A DNA stretch of 64,000 nt from Halocatena pleomorpha (GCF_003862495.1 NZ_RRCH01000017.1:33816-97815); one strand, 5' to 3'. Positions 17,307 through 25,700 are shown, counted from the stretch's first letter. Numbers and translations are program-made. Notes: generated by a model from the sequence alone, not told the origin.

Positions 17307-17921
17307 TTAGTCGATCGTCACGCGGCCGCTCGTTGCGCTTTGGAGGCGGTCACGCAAGCTATCACCGTCTGCGAGTGGTAGCCGTACGTGAAACGACACC
17401 TGCTCCTCGTAGGTGGCGTCGAAGTCGACGCCAGCGCTTTCGAGTGTTCCGCGTACCGTCCCCGAATCGTCGTAATCGACAGTGACGAGGAATTCCTCAT
17501 GGGGAACGGTGTCGACGGTACCAGCCGCGTCGATCGCCTGAGTGGTCGCCTGAGAGTACGCCCGGACCAGTCCGCCGACACCAAGCTCGGTGCCACCGAA
17601 ATACCGCGTTACGACCACGACCACGTTTTCCAGCTCTTGGCCCTGCAAAACGTTCAACAGCGGCTTGCCAGCCGATCCAGACGGCTCTCCGTCGTCGTTT
17701 GAATACTCCCTGAGTAGTCGGCTGTCAGTTCCCGTGTGGACGCGGTAGGCCGGGACGTTGTGGGTGGCGTCGGAATGGTTCTCACAGACGGTTTCGATGA
17801 ACGTTTCGGCGGCCGACTGATCCGTTGCGGGCGACGCGTGACCGATGAACTCCGATCCCTGAATGGAAACGACAGTCGTTCCCCGTTCGGCCAACGTGCG
17901 ATACGTCTGGGCGGCGTCCAT
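17307..17921 (-). CDS. YigZ/IMPACT-family protein
   Basis: A protein of 204 aa with the UPF0029/IMPACT fold. The signature RYFGGTELGVGGLVRAYSQA lies at about residues 101-120, and the earlier DDGEPSGSAGKPLL at about 74-87. A C-terminal ferredoxin-like domain follows (TVDYDDSGTVRGTLESAG). Family members are linked to translation control or ribosome-associated functions, but the exact role is unsettled. ATG 17921 is 4 bp after the DUF424 stop, so it is the third gene of the TPR-DUF424-YigZ operon. Confidence 0.85.
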   Translation of the reverse strand: MDAAQTYRTLAERGTTVVSIQGSEFIGHASPATDQSAAETFIETVCENHSDATHNVPAYRVHTGTDSRLLREYSNDDGEPSGSAGKPLLNVLQGQELENVVVVVTRYFGGTELGVGGLVRAYSQATTQAIDAAGTVDTVPHEEFLVTVDYDDSGTVRGTLESAGVDFDATYEEQVSFHVRLPLADGDSLRDRLQSATSGRVTID

Positions 17922-17925
17922 GATG

Positions 17926-18222
17926 TTACAGTCGCAACAGCTGGGCGTGTCGCGTACCATCGAAATCGAGCACCGACGCCTCGTCGATGATTCCGTGTTC
18001 GATGGCGATCGACACGGAACGGGTGCCGACGATGTTGGCGATCGACGCGCGTGAGAGCGCCTCGATCACGGCGTCCTCGTCTGCGGTTCGGGCGTCGTCG
18101 GCGTAGAACTCCGCGTCGACCGTGAGCGTTGCTCGTTCGTTTTCGAACGTGTCACCGACAACGTCGGTGTCACACACCGCAACGAGCAGTCCCCGGTCCG
18201 TTTCGTGCTGTGTGAGTAACAT
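17926..18222 (-). CDS. DUF424 family protein
   Basis: A 98-aa archaeal protein beginning MLLTQHETDRGLLVAVCD, with ENERATLTVDAEFY and the conserved SRASIANIVGTRSV in the middle. It matches the DUF424 pattern known only from archaea. Function unknown; the fold is predicted alpha/beta. A GTG at 18228 overlapping the preceding TGA is an alternative start, but ATG 18222 matches the usual N-terminus. It sits between TPR and YigZ genes with almost no spacing, so cotranscription is near certain. Confidence 0.82.
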   Translation of the reverse strand: MLLTQHETDRGLLVAVCDTDVVGDTFENERATLTVDAEFYADDARTADEDAVIEALSRASIANIVGTRSVSIAIEHGIIDEASVLDFDGTRHAQLLRL

Positions 18223-18224
18223 CC

Positions 18225-18953
18225 TCACTCCATCATCCGGCTCTCTGCTTGTTGACGGAGCTCCTCGGCTTGTGCGGCGACCTCTTCGGCTTCCTCGTCC
18301 TCTCCAAGCTCTTCAAGCGCCGTGGCTTTCTCTTCGAGGATGTCGGCGTTTCTGAACCCGAGCCGGAGCGCGTTGTTGAAACAGTCGACGGCTTCCTCGG
18401 CAAGACCACGCTCTGCGAGGAAAAAGCCCCGGTTGTACCACGCCTGCCCGAACCGTGGATCAAGTTCAACCGCGCGTTCCGCGTGGGATAGTGCCTGTTC
18501 CGATCGGCCGGATTCCCAGAGCGCGTAGGCGAGATTGGTTTCTGCGGTCGCGGCGTGTTCGCTTTCCTCATCAATCCGGAGCGCTTCCTGATACGCGCCG
18601 ACCGCCGCGTCGTACTCCTCCAGTTGTGCGTGGGCAGCTCCTTTGTTCACCCGCGCCTCCTGTTCAAGGCGGTCGTCGTCGGTCAACCGTGCGACGCGCT
18701 CGAACGTCTCGGTCGCCTGCTCGTACCGATTGATCTGTGTGTATTCGATGCCGATCTCGATGAGCCGCTCCACGTCGATGTCGTCCTGTGGCAGTTGGCC
18801 CACGTCGAGATTGTCTGTGAGCACCCGCGAATCCACGGGATCGACCTGACTCGGATCGATATCGAACTCGGGTTCGAGATCGAACCCTTCGTAGGGATCA
18901 TCAAATCCCTCTCCGTCGGAGAATCGGTGAGACGGATCACCGTCGTCAGCCAT
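18225..18953 (-). CDS. Tetratricopeptide-repeat protein
   Basis: A protein of 242 aa. The first 65 residues are very acidic and probably disordered. Residues 65-240 hold about four to five TPR motifs, including IGIEYTQINRYEQATETF, AHAQLEEYDAAVGAYQEAL, AYALWESGRSEQALSHAERA and GFFLAERGLAEEAVDCFNNA. TPR domains scaffold protein-protein contacts. It heads the leftward operon with DUF424 and YigZ, and is divergent from thpR with a 51-bp promoter region between them. Partner unknown. Confidence 0.85.
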   Translation of the reverse strand: MADDGDPSHRFSDGEGFDDPYEGFDLEPEFDIDPSQVDPVDSRVLTDNLDVGQLPQDDIDVERLIEIGIEYTQINRYEQATETFERVARLTDDDRLEQEARVNKGAAHAQLEEYDAAVGAYQEALRIDEESEHAATAETNLAYALWESGRSEQALSHAERAVELDPRFGQAWYNRGFFLAERGLAEEAVDCFNNALRLGFRNADILEEKATALEELGEDEEAEEVAAQAEELRQQAESRMME

Positions 18954-19004
18954 GCGCGTGGTAGGGAGCAGGCACGGTTAAGCACTGCGCCACGAAAACT
19001 GAGT

Positions 19005-19553
19005 ATGCGCCTGTTCATCAGCATCAACCTCGACACGGTCGACGAACTCCGAGCAGCACAAGCCCCGTTCGAGGCTCTCAGTGGGATCCGTACCCTCGAT
19101 CCCGAGCAGGTCCATTTCACCCTCAAGTTCATCGGTGAGTTGGACAAGCAGCAGCTCCCAGCCCTGCAGACGGCACTCTCTGAGGCAGTCGCGGACGCAG
19201 GGGTCCAGCCGTTCGATGTGGCAGTAGGCGGGTATGGGGCGTTTCCAGACCACGACTACATCACCGTCATATGGGTCGGCGTCCGGGACGGGGGCCACCA
19301 GTTCCACCGCCTCCACGACGCGATCGAACGGCGAACGGTCGATCTCGGCGTTGAACCGGCTGACCACTCGTTTACGCCACACGCGACCATCGCACGCATG
19401 GATCACGCTGATGAAAAGGCACGCGTCCAAACCATACTCGAAGAGCGGGATCCGGACGTTGGATCAATACACGTATCGACCGTCGAACTCATGGAGAGCA
19501 GACGGACGCCCTCGGGATCCGAGTACCGAACCATACACACCGTCGAGCTGTAG
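19005..19553 (+). CDS. thpR: RNA 2',3'-cyclic phosphodiesterase
   Basis: A 2H-phosphoesterase of 182 aa. The two HxT motifs are HFTLKFIG (about residue 42) and HATIARMD (about 125). The N-terminal MRLFISINL is typical of ThpR/LigT. It hydrolyses 2',3'-cyclic phosphates left on RNA, for example after tRNA splicing, and can ligate halves in vitro. The frame is open far upstream on the strand opposite the TPR gene; ATG 19005 is the family start. It precedes the ribosomal operon by 48 bp and may share read-through with it. Confidence 0.92.
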   Translation: MRLFISINLDTVDELRAAQAPFEALSGIRTLDPEQVHFTLKFIGELDKQQLPALQTALSEAVADAGVQPFDVAVGGYGAFPDHDYITVIWVGVRDGGHQFHRLHDAIERRTVDLGVEPADHSFTPHATIARMDHADEKARVQTILEERDPDVGSIHVSTVELMESRRTPSGSEYRTIHTVEL

Positions 19554-19600
19554 AGCCAAAGGAACAACCATTTAACTACCGCCGCGGAAATACCGATAAT

Positions 19601-19753
19601 ATGGGCAAGAAATCGAAGGCCAAGAAAAAGCGGCTAGCAAAGCTAGAGCGCCAAAACACCCGCGTTCCCGCGTGGGTGATGATGAAAACGGACCGCGAGG
19701 TCATGCAGAACCCGAAACGTCGCAGCTGGCGGCGAGGGAACACTGACGAGTAA
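19601..19753 (+). CDS. rpl39e: Large-subunit ribosomal protein eL39
   Basis: A 50-aa protein: very basic [19 protein letters not shown] start, then VPAWVMMKT and the C-terminal NPKRRSWRR. This is the complete archaeal/eukaryotic L39e, which lines the exit tunnel of the large subunit. Its basic composition stands out from acidic neighbours, as expected for a ribosomal protein. It is the first gene of the conserved rpl39e-rpl31e-eif6-rplX-pfdA-ftsY order, with a 3-bp gap to rpl31e. Confidence 0.95.
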   Translation: MGKKSKAKKKRLAKLERQNTRVPAWVMMKTDREVMQNPKRRSWRRGNTDE

Positions 19754-19756
19754 CCC

Positions 19757-20032
19757 ATGAGTGCGAACGACTTCGAAGAACGGGTTGTTACGGTACCGCT
19801 GCGCGACGTGCTCGCGGAAGCAAAGCATAAACGCGCCGATAAGGCGATGAGCCTCATCCGCGCTCACCTCGCCAAACAGTTCGCCGTCGACGAAAGCGCC
19901 ATTCGGCTCGATCCGTCGATCAACGAGACGGTCTGGTCTCGCGGACGCAAGAATCCGCCGCGGAAGCTCCGGGTTCATGCGGCACGATTCGACGAAGAAG
20001 GCGAGCAGATCGTCGAGGCCGAAACCGCTTAA
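19757..20032 (+). CDS. rpl31e: Large-subunit ribosomal protein eL31
   Basis: A 91-aa L31e. The characteristic ERVVTVPLRDV start is followed by RADKAMSLIRAHLAKQF, INETVWSRGRKNPPRKLRV and an acidic haloarchaeal tail (EEGEQIVEAETA). It sits near the polypeptide exit tunnel. Stop TAA is 3 bp before the GTG start of eif6, so the genes are read as one operon. Confidence 0.95.
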   Translation: MSANDFEERVVTVPLRDVLAEAKHKRADKAMSLIRAHLAKQFAVDESAIRLDPSINETVWSRGRKNPPRKLRVHAARFDEEGEQIVEAETA

Positions 20033-20035
20033 GCT

Positions 20036-20701
20036 GTGCTTCGCGCGACCCTTGCGGGCTCTTCGTACGTCGGGGTGTTTGCGGTCGCCACCGACGACTG
20101 TCTTCTCATTCGGCCCAACGTTGAGGACGATCTCCGCACAGCGTTCGTAGAGGAACTCGACGTTCCATCCGTCGAGACCACCATCGGTGGTTCGGGAACC
20201 GTCGGCGCGCTCCTGACGGGCAACGAGAACGGACTGCTCGTGAGCAACCGCATTCGCGAGACCGAACTCCAGCGCATCCGTTCAGTCGTTGATCTTCCTG
20301 TAACGGAGCTACCGGGAACCATCAACGCGGCGGGGAACGTCGTGCTCGCAAACGATACCGGTGCGTACGTCCATCCGGACCTCTCCGACGCGGCGGTCGA
20401 CACCGTCTCCGACGCGCTCTCCGTGCCGGTCGAGCGCGGCGAGCTCGCGGGGGTTCGAACCGTGGGAACCGCCGCCGTCGTGACGAACGCGGGCGTACTC
20501 TGTCACCCCAAAGCAACTGACGGTGAACTCGACTTCCTTGAGGACCTCCTCGGCGTGCGTGCCGATATCGGGACCATCAATTACGGCGCGCCGTTGGTCG
20601 GTTCGGGGTTGATAGCAAACGCCAACGGCTACGTCGCTGGACAGGATTCGACCGGACCAGAACTCGGCCGCATCGAAGACGCACTTGGCTATATCGACTA
20701 G
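20036..20701 (+). CDS. eif6: Translation initiation/anti-association factor aIF6
   Basis: A 221-aa aIF6 with a pentein (five-fold alpha/beta) propeller built from repeats such as [23 protein letters not shown] and [14 protein letters not shown]. It binds the large ribosomal subunit and prevents premature joining; in archaea it also acts in late 50S maturation. The start is GTG 20036 ([13 protein letters not shown]), 3 bp after the rpl31e stop. A GTG start may lower its translation relative to the flanking ribosomal proteins. Confidence 0.95.
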   Translation: MLRATLAGSSYVGVFAVATDDCLLIRPNVEDDLRTAFVEELDVPSVETTIGGSGTVGALLTGNENGLLVSNRIRETELQRIRSVVDLPVTELPGTINAAGNVVLANDTGAYVHPDLSDAAVDTVSDALSVPVERGELAGVRTVGTAAVVTNAGVLCHPKATDGELDFLEDLLGVRADIGTINYGAPLVGSGLIANANGYVAGQDSTGPELGRIEDALGYID

Positions 20702-20736
20702 CAACATTCTTCCCCCTTGCAGCCACATGAGCGTAT

Positions 20737-20910
20737 ATGAGTGAGTTCACCGTTAGGGGCCGCTTCCAGACCCGAGAAGGGTACCAACAGTTTGAACGAA
20801 CGACCACCGCCGAAAACGAAGCCGTTGCGATCGAGCACACCTACGCCGATTTCGGCTCTGAGCACGGGCTGAAACGCACACAGGTCGACATCGAGGGGGT
20901 ATCCCAATGA
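20737..20910 (+). CDS. rplX: Large-subunit ribosomal protein eL20 (LX/L18Ae)
   Basis: A 57-aa protein, MSEFTVRGRFQTREGYQQFE then TAENEAVAIEHTYADFGSEH and a LKRTQVDIEGV end. This is the short archaeal LX (one L18a unit). The position between eif6 and pfdA is the standard archaeal order. Its TGA overlaps the ATG of pfdA (ATGA), so the two are translationally coupled. Confidence 0.93.
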   Translation: MSEFTVRGRFQTREGYQQFERTTTAENEAVAIEHTYADFGSEHGLKRTQVDIEGVSQ

Positions 20911-21353
20911 GTGCTGGCGGTGGGGGCCTCCGACAACTCCAAGAACAGCTTGAAGCCATCGACGAAGAGGTCACGGCCCTGAAAGAAGATATCGAGGAGC
21001 TACAGACCGAGAAAGCCGAGGCGGACGAAGCGATCGCCGCGCTTGATCGACTCGAAACCGACGACACCGTGCAGGTGCCACTCGGCGGCGACGCGTACGT
21101 TCGCGCGGAGATACAGGATGTCGACGAGATTGTCGTGTCCCTCGGAGGGGGATACGCTGCCGAACGCGACCGTGAGGGTGCGGCCGAGAGCCTCGAACAC
21201 AAAAAAGACGCCCTCGACGATCGCATCAGTTCGATCCAGTCGGAAATCAGCGAGCTGGAGTCTGAAAGCGACGAGCTCGAACAGCAGGCACAACAGATGC
21301 AACAACAACAGCTCCAGCAGATGCAACAGCAGTTCCAACAACCAGACGAGTAA
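20907..21353 (+). CDS. pfdA: Prefoldin alpha subunit
   Basis: A 148-aa coiled-coil chaperone subunit. The N-terminal helix (LQEQLEAIDEEVTALKEDIEEL), a central beta-hairpin pair around VQVPLGGDAYVRAEI and VVSLGGGYAAE, and a long C-terminal helix are all visible. The tail is unusually Gln-rich (about 20 Gln/Met residues near 128-146). Prefoldin hands unfolded proteins to the group II chaperonin. It overlaps rplX and is followed by ftsY after 10 bp. Confidence 0.93.
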   Translation: MSAGGGGLRQLQEQLEAIDEEVTALKEDIEELQTEKAEADEAIAALDRLETDDTVQVPLGGDAYVRAEIQDVDEIVVSLGGGYAAERDREGAAESLEHKKDALDDRISSIQSEISELESESDELEQQAQQMQQQQLQQMQQQFQQPDE

Positions 21354-21363
21354 ACGATGACGC

Positions 21364-22464
21364 ATGTTCGAGGGACTTAAAGAAACACTCGATCGGTTCA
21401 AAGACGACGTTGAAGAACAAGCCGAAAGTGTCGACGCTGACGCCGAAGTCGACGCGGACGCCGCCGACGTCGAACAGGAAGAGACGACGGACGAACGAGA
21501 CGACGCAGCACCCCCAGAGCGAGACTCGTCGGCCGAAACCGCAGACGACGACCGCGAGGTGTCTGTTGGCTTTGGCAAGCGGGCCAAAGCGTTCGCAACA
21601 GGGGGCGTCATCATCCAACCCGAGCATCTCGACGAACCGCTTGAGACCCTCGAATTCTCGTTGCTGTCCAGTGACGTAGAGATGGGCGTCGCTGAGGAGA
21701 TTCTCACGGGAATCCGTGAGAACCTCGAAGGCACAGTCAGGGCACAGGTACAGTCGACGGACATGATCCTCGAATCGGCGCTCAAAGAGGCGTTACTCGA
21801 CGTGATCAGCGTCGGCCAGTTCGATTTCGATCAGCACGTCGCAGAGTCTGACAAGCCTCTCGTCATGGTGTTCACTGGCGTCAACGGCGTCGGAAAGACG
21901 ACAACCATTGCGAAACTCGCGCGTTATTTCGAACGACAAGGGTATTCGGCAGTGCTCGCAAACGGCGACACCTATCGAGCGGGAGCGAACGAACAGCTCC
22001 GTGAGCACGCCGACGCGCTCGATACGAAGTTCATCGCCCACGAACAGGGCGGCGATCCGACGGCCGTTCTCTACGACGCTGTCGAGTACGCAGGCGCAAA
22101 CGACGTAGACATCGTTCTTGGGGACACTGCTGGGCGACTCCACACCAGCAACGACCTGATGGCCCAACTCGAAAAGATTGATCGCGTTGTTGATCCGGAT
22201 ATGACCCTGTTCGTAGACGAGGCCGTCGCCGGACAGGACGCCGTTCAGCGCGCGTCCGAATTCGATGACGCGGCCGCGATCGACGGCGCGATCCTCACCA
22301 AAGCGGACGCCGACCCACAGGGCGGTGCAGCGATCTCGATCGCTCACGTCACCGGGAAACCCATTCTCTTTCTCGGTGTTGGGCAGGGGTACGACGATAT
22401 CGAACGGTTCGATCCCGAACGGATCACCGATCGCCTGCTCGAAACTGACGTCGAAAACCACTGA
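21364..22464 (+). CDS. ftsY: Signal recognition particle receptor FtsY
   Basis: A 366-aa SRP GTPase. An acidic, membrane-associating A domain (about residues 1-70, Asp/Glu/Ala-rich) precedes the N domain, then the G domain: GVNGVGKTTTIAKL (about 179), DTYRAGANEQL (about 202), LGDTAGRLHTSNDL (about 256), and TKADADPQGGAAIS (about 313). It receives SRP-bound ribosomes at the membrane. srp54 often follows ftsY in archaea, but none follows here. The next 329 bp hold hairpins instead. Confidence 0.95.
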   Translation: MFEGLKETLDRFKDDVEEQAESVDADAEVDADAADVEQEETTDERDDAAPPERDSSAETADDDREVSVGFGKRAKAFATGGVIIQPEHLDEPLETLEFSLLSSDVEMGVAEEILTGIRENLEGTVRAQVQSTDMILESALKEALLDVISVGQFDFDQHVAESDKPLVMVFTGVNGVGKTTTIAKLARYFERQGYSAVLANGDTYRAGANEQLREHADALDTKFIAHEQGGDPTAVLYDAVEYAGANDVDIVLGDTAGRLHTSNDLMAQLEKIDRVVDPDMTLFVDEAVAGQDAVQRASEFDDAAAIDGAILTKADADPQGGAAISIAHVTGKPILFLGVGQGYDDIERFDPERITDRLLETDVENH

Positions 22465-22793
22465 CTGCTGGCCGACGCCCGAATCTCAAAAGGGAACGAT
22501 CCGGGCGTCAGATGACTGCTCCGGATCAGGATCATGTTGTACTGTTCGTAAGTACTATTGATAGGAACGATAACCAGGCCAGGTAGCCAGTCACCTGTCG
22601 TGCCCCGACTTAACAGGTTCGACTGGCTACGTCTAATCGTCATTTTTTATTCGATATGCACCATCCGTTCCGTCCCGATTGATGGATCGACCGGTGATGA
22701 GTGTGAGTAACACAGCATCGAGAACCGTCGGGGTAGACATAGCATATAGATATATCGAAAATTATAACATTTATTGTATCTTCGTAATAGTGG
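22465..22793. other. Structured intergenic region after ftsY
   Basis: No open frame looks coding. An 8-bp inverted repeat, GACGCCCG (22474-22481) with CGGGCGTC (22502-22509), lies just after the ftsY stop and may end its transcript. A much stronger hairpin follows at 22583-22630 (separate entry). The last 50 bp before 22794 are AT-rich (ATATAGATATATCG), with TATA-like elements for the downstream gene. Confidence 0.5.
22583..22648 (+). ncRNA. Candidate structured RNA or terminator hairpin
   Basis: GTAGCCAGTC (22583-22592) pairs perfectly with GACTGGCTAC (22621-22630). Inside it, ACCTGT (22593-22598) pairs with ACAGGT (22613-22618), leaving a 14-nt loop (CGTGCCCCGACTTA) and a 2-nt bulge. A run of six T follows at 22643-22648. 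A 16-bp stem with one bulge plus a U-tract is far beyond chance for intergenic DNA. It may be a small RNA with its own terminator or the terminator of the ftsY operon. I recognise no known family. Confidence 0.45.
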
Positions 22794-23237
22794 ATGAAAA
22801 ACGACAGGGATCGATCGACGAGAGCCGACTCGTCAGGGTGGGCTGAGAAACCGGACGAACAGAGAGCGATCACAGGACCCGGAGAGGCGTACTGCATGAG
22901 TTGCGGGGAACTGATCGAAGAAGCAGCCGCAATGTGCCCCCGCTGTGGCAGCGAACAGCCTCGAGCTGTCGACAGCCGATCGGATCGAAGTCTCACGGAG
23001 CGGCGGCAGTACGAACTCGAACAGGTCGCCACAAAGAGCAGGATCATCGGGATGGTTCTCGGATTTTTTGCCCCACCGATCAGTTACGTGTACGTGAACA
23101 AATGGGGATGGGCACTCCTGAACGTTTTTACGCTCAACTACCTCCTCCTTGGCTTCGTCATCGTGCCACTCCATATTTCGAACATCATCTCAAACGCTAA
23201 AGAACGGCTTCGGACAGCCGGTGTCGGCGGGTACTGA
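22794..23237 (+). CDS. Zinc-ribbon membrane protein (TM2-like)
   Basis: A 147-aa protein. Residues 33-54 form a zinc ribbon with two Cys pairs (CMSCGEL...CPRCGSE). A polar linker leads to two hydrophobic segments (IIGMVLGFFAPPISYVYV and LLNVFTLNYLLLGFVIVPL) joined by a short NKWGWA turn. Similar zinc-ribbon plus two-helix proteins are common in haloarchaea and of unknown function. The ribbon would face the cytoplasm. It precedes a convergent tRNA gene by 19 bp. Confidence 0.75.
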   Translation: MKNDRDRSTRADSSGWAEKPDEQRAITGPGEAYCMSCGELIEEAAAMCPRCGSEQPRAVDSRSDRSLTERRQYELEQVATKSRIIGMVLGFFAPPISYVYVNKWGWALLNVFTLNYLLLGFVIVPLHISNIISNAKERLRTAGVGGY

Positions 23238-23256
23238 GGTCTGCAAAAAATGACCA

Positions 23257-23327
23257 TGCGCCGACCGGGATTTGAACCCGGGCTATGGGCTTGGAAGGCC
23301 CATGTCCTACCACTAGACTACCGGCGC
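23257..23327 (-). tRNA. tRNA-Gly (UCC)
   Basis: A 71-nt cloverleaf on the minus strand. The 7-bp acceptor stem is GCGCCGG/TCGGCGC with one G-U pair, with discriminator A. The D arm is GTCT-AGTGGTA-GGAC and the anticodon stem TGGGC/GCCCA with loop CTTCCAA. Anticodon TCC corresponds to 23293-23295. The T arm is CCGGG-TTCAAAT-CCCGG. No intron and no encoded CCA. A TATA-like ATATTTATCAGTG lies about 50 bp upstream (23371-23383, minus strand). Confidence 0.97.
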
Positions 23328-23427
23328 GTATCGCTTCGTCCTAGAGGACATCTATGGGTGAGGGCGCGGTCACTGATAAATATGCCCATCCACGACGACG
23401 CGAACGACGCACGGTAACATCATCAGT

Positions 23428-24069
23428 TCAGTCCCTGTCGGTTCCGAGGACCGCATAACAGTTTCCATTGCTAGTGAAGACATCCTGTACATCGCCAGCG
23501 CTGTCACGCACGTCGCGCTCGAATTCCTCGGGATCGTAGATGTGGTAGAATCGATCGACAGTCTCGCCATCGGGGAGCGTCCAGTCGACCGTTGTGTCGA
23601 ATCCCGTGGTCGCCTCGAACGTGGGATGGACAGTGCTCCAGACGCTCACTAGTGCTCGTCCTGACGGCGCGAGCACGCGGGCGAGTTCGTCGAGGCTGCG
23701 GAGTCGCGTCGCGCGCGTCGGGAGATGATGGAGCGCAGCGATGTACACCGCAACGTCGACACTCTCCGAGCGAAGCGGAAGGTCGGCGGCGTCGGTTTGT
23801 AGCAACTCGACGGTTCGGCCGCCGGTACGGTCGCGGGCCGTTTCGAGGATCGAGCGACTCAGATCAGCACAGACGACGGTATCGACATGTGGGACCAGTA
23901 GCTCGGCGTGCCGGCCGTTGCCACAACCGAGATCGAGTGCGGTCGAGTCAGCGGAGCCCTCGGTCTCCGTCTCGATGAACCGCTCGACATCGGGCCACGC
24001 GTGGGCACGGGTCTGGGCGAAATGTTCCGCGATACGGTCGTACGTTCGGCGTACCTCCCGACGGCGCAT
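23428..24069 (-). CDS. Trm9/ABH8-like class I SAM methyltransferase
   Basis: A 213-aa Rossmann methyltransferase. The N-terminal YDRIAEHFAQTRAHAWPDVE (residues 9-28) closely follows the pattern of eukaryotic Trm9 and the ABH8 methyltransferase domain. SAM motif I is ALDLGCGNGRHAEL, and VYIAALHHLPTRATRLRSL corresponds to the IAVIHH-type motif. Trm9 methylates carboxymethyl-uridine at tRNA wobble position 34. The gene lies 100 bp upstream of tRNA-Gly(UCC) on the same strand. ATG 24069 is preferred over an upstream ATG at 24129. It could still act on another substrate. Confidence 0.75.
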   Translation of the reverse strand: MRRREVRRTYDRIAEHFAQTRAHAWPDVERFIETETEGSADSTALDLGCGNGRHAELLVPHVDTVVCADLSRSILETARDRTGGRTVELLQTDAADLPLRSESVDVAVYIAALHHLPTRATRLRSLDELARVLAPSGRALVSVWSTVHPTFEATTGFDTTVDWTLPDGETVDRFYHIYDPEEFERDVRDSAGDVQDVFTSNGNCYAVLGTDRD

Positions 24070-24153
24070 ACGCGCAGTTACAGACCGACCGTAATGAGCG
24101 TGTGGATCAGTGGAACTCGACAGGCTCACCCCGGTACCGCCGGTAGTCCACGC

Positions 24154-24777
24154 ATGGCCGAGTACCCCGATCCCGATCAGCAGAATCAGCTTACAGAGGC
24201 GTGTACGCGGTGTTCGGCGTTAGCCGCATCGCGGGAACACATCTCGTGGGGCGTCGGGCCACGGAACGCCGATCTCGTGGTGGTTGGCGAAGCGCCAGGG
24301 GCTGGGACACCCGACGCCGACCGCTGGAAGGGTGGTAATTGGACTGGGATGGCGTACACAGCCCGCCACTCCGGTCGAAAGATCCGCGAGATGATGGCCG
24401 CAGTCGGCTATCCCGACGCTTACTATACGAATGCTGTCAAGTGCTTTCCTAGCGACGGGACAGGATCGAACCGCGAACCGACCACCGAAGAACGCGCGAA
24501 CTGCCGGCCGTATCTCCGCCAAGAGATCGAAGAGATCGCCCCCCGCTGCGTCGTTGCGACTGGAAAACACGCGACGCAGTCGCTGCTCGCCGTGGAAGGA
24601 CGAACGATCGATGGTTTTCTCGAAACAGTGCTCGACCCGATCAACTGTCCGACGCTGGGTCGGCCCGTACTCCCGCTTCTCCATCCGTCCTATCAATCCG
24701 TGTGGCTCTCGCGGCTCGGCTACACGCACGACTCGTATCGCAACGCCATTCAGGAGGCGCTCGACTCGATCACATGA
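24154..24777 (+). CDS. Family 4 uracil-DNA glycosylase
   Basis: A 207-aa iron-sulphur uracil-DNA glycosylase. Motif A GEAPGAGTPD is at about residue 47 and motif B LLHPSYQSVW near 180. Cysteines for a [4Fe-4S] cluster are seen as CTRC near 18 and as the KCFP...NCRP pair at about 97-116. It removes uracil from DNA to begin base-excision repair. The frame is open well upstream over the methyltransferase gene; ATG 24154 starts at the usual N-terminus. It is divergent from the methyltransferase gene with 84 bp between. Confidence 0.9.
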   Translation: MAEYPDPDQQNQLTEACTRCSALAASREHISWGVGPRNADLVVVGEAPGAGTPDADRWKGGNWTGMAYTARHSGRKIREMMAAVGYPDAYYTNAVKCFPSDGTGSNREPTTEERANCRPYLRQEIEEIAPRCVVATGKHATQSLLAVEGRTIDGFLETVLDPINCPTLGRPVLPLLHPSYQSVWLSRLGYTHDSYRNAIQEALDSIT

Positions 24778-24789
24778 GGAGTCGCGTGA

Positions 24790-25527
24790 TCAGACAAGGA
24801 GATCACCACCGTCGACGCGGATCACGGTGCCCGTTGTGTGCGGATTCAACACAGCGAACAGGACCGTGTCGGCAACGTCTTCGGGTTCCCCGATTCGATC
24901 GGCAGGAAGCGCGCGAGCCACGGTTTGGCGGGTGTCGTCGGCAAGACCGATCGTGTCGACACGGCCGGGACTGACAGCGTTGACGCGAACCGGACCGGTT
25001 TCGACAGCGAGATACTTCATCAGTGTTTCGAGCGCCGCGTTCCCGATACCGGTGGCGGCAAACTGCACTGCCGGTCGCTCGGCCGTGGTCCCCGTGATGA
25101 ACGTCACGGAGCTTCCCTTTCCGAGCCGTTCGACCCCGTGCTTTGCGGCGTAGTACGACCGCCAAAACACCGAATCGATGATCGCACGAAACGTTTCGGT
25201 GTCGGTCTCTGTGACACCGCCCGTGGGTCTGGCGCTGCCGGCACACACGAGATGGTCGAACTCAGTTTCATCGAAGAACGCTTTCACCGCCGCTTCGTCC
25301 GTGCTTTCGAGTGTCTGCTCATCGATGCGCGTTCGGTCTAAAGAGCCTGATTCAGTATCCTCACGGGTGGAAGACAGTTCCTCGGGTGACTCGTCCGGAC
25401 GGCCCGTGATGAGCACCTCACCCCCCTGATCAGCGATGGCTCGCGCCGTTGCGAGACCGACGCTCGAATAGCCATCAGTGACAACGACACGCTCATCCGT
25501 CAATGTGGTCCCGACTGCGGCGTGCAT
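24790..25527 (-). CDS. Short-chain dehydrogenase/reductase
   Basis: A 245-aa SDR. The cofactor motif appears as VTDGYSSVGLATA (residues 17-29), a slight variant of TGxxxGxG. The catalytic Tyr-Lys pair is in YYAAKHGVE (about 134-142), with Ser/Thr in the TFITGTTAE stretch. The C-terminal PGRVDTIGL and VIRVDGGDLLV are typical. A stretch of about 30 residues rich in Ser/Glu/Asp at about 45-75 is unusual and may be a haloarchaeal insertion. Substrate unknown. It is convergent with the UDG gene, 12 bp away. Confidence 0.87.
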   Translation of the reverse strand: MHAAVGTTLTDERVVVTDGYSSVGLATARAIADQGGEVLITGRPDESPEELSSTREDTESGSLDRTRIDEQTLESTDEAAVKAFFDETEFDHLVCAGSARPTGGVTETDTETFRAIIDSVFWRSYYAAKHGVERLGKGSSVTFITGTTAERPAVQFAATGIGNAALETLMKYLAVETGPVRVNAVSPGRVDTIGLADDTRQTVARALPADRIGEPEDVADTVLFAVLNPHTTGTVIRVDGGDLLV

Positions 25528-25700
25528 ACGACTGGCCTATCGTGAAGAAGACTACTGATTATTCGGGTAGGATTCAGCGGATTCCCATCTTGCGGTAGTA
25601 TTTCCTGTCTACCGAAACGAACAAAATTATTTTCCATTGTAATTACTAATATTATATAACAATCAGAAGGATTTTTAACGGCTTCGGATGATTCAAACGT

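Noticed and set aside
21297..21345. Gln-rich CAA/CAG tract at the end of pfdA as a microsatellite-like repeat
   Set aside because: Codons are mixed with Met and Leu, the frame is kept, and flexible Gln-rich tails occur in prefoldin subunits, so it needs no separate explanation.
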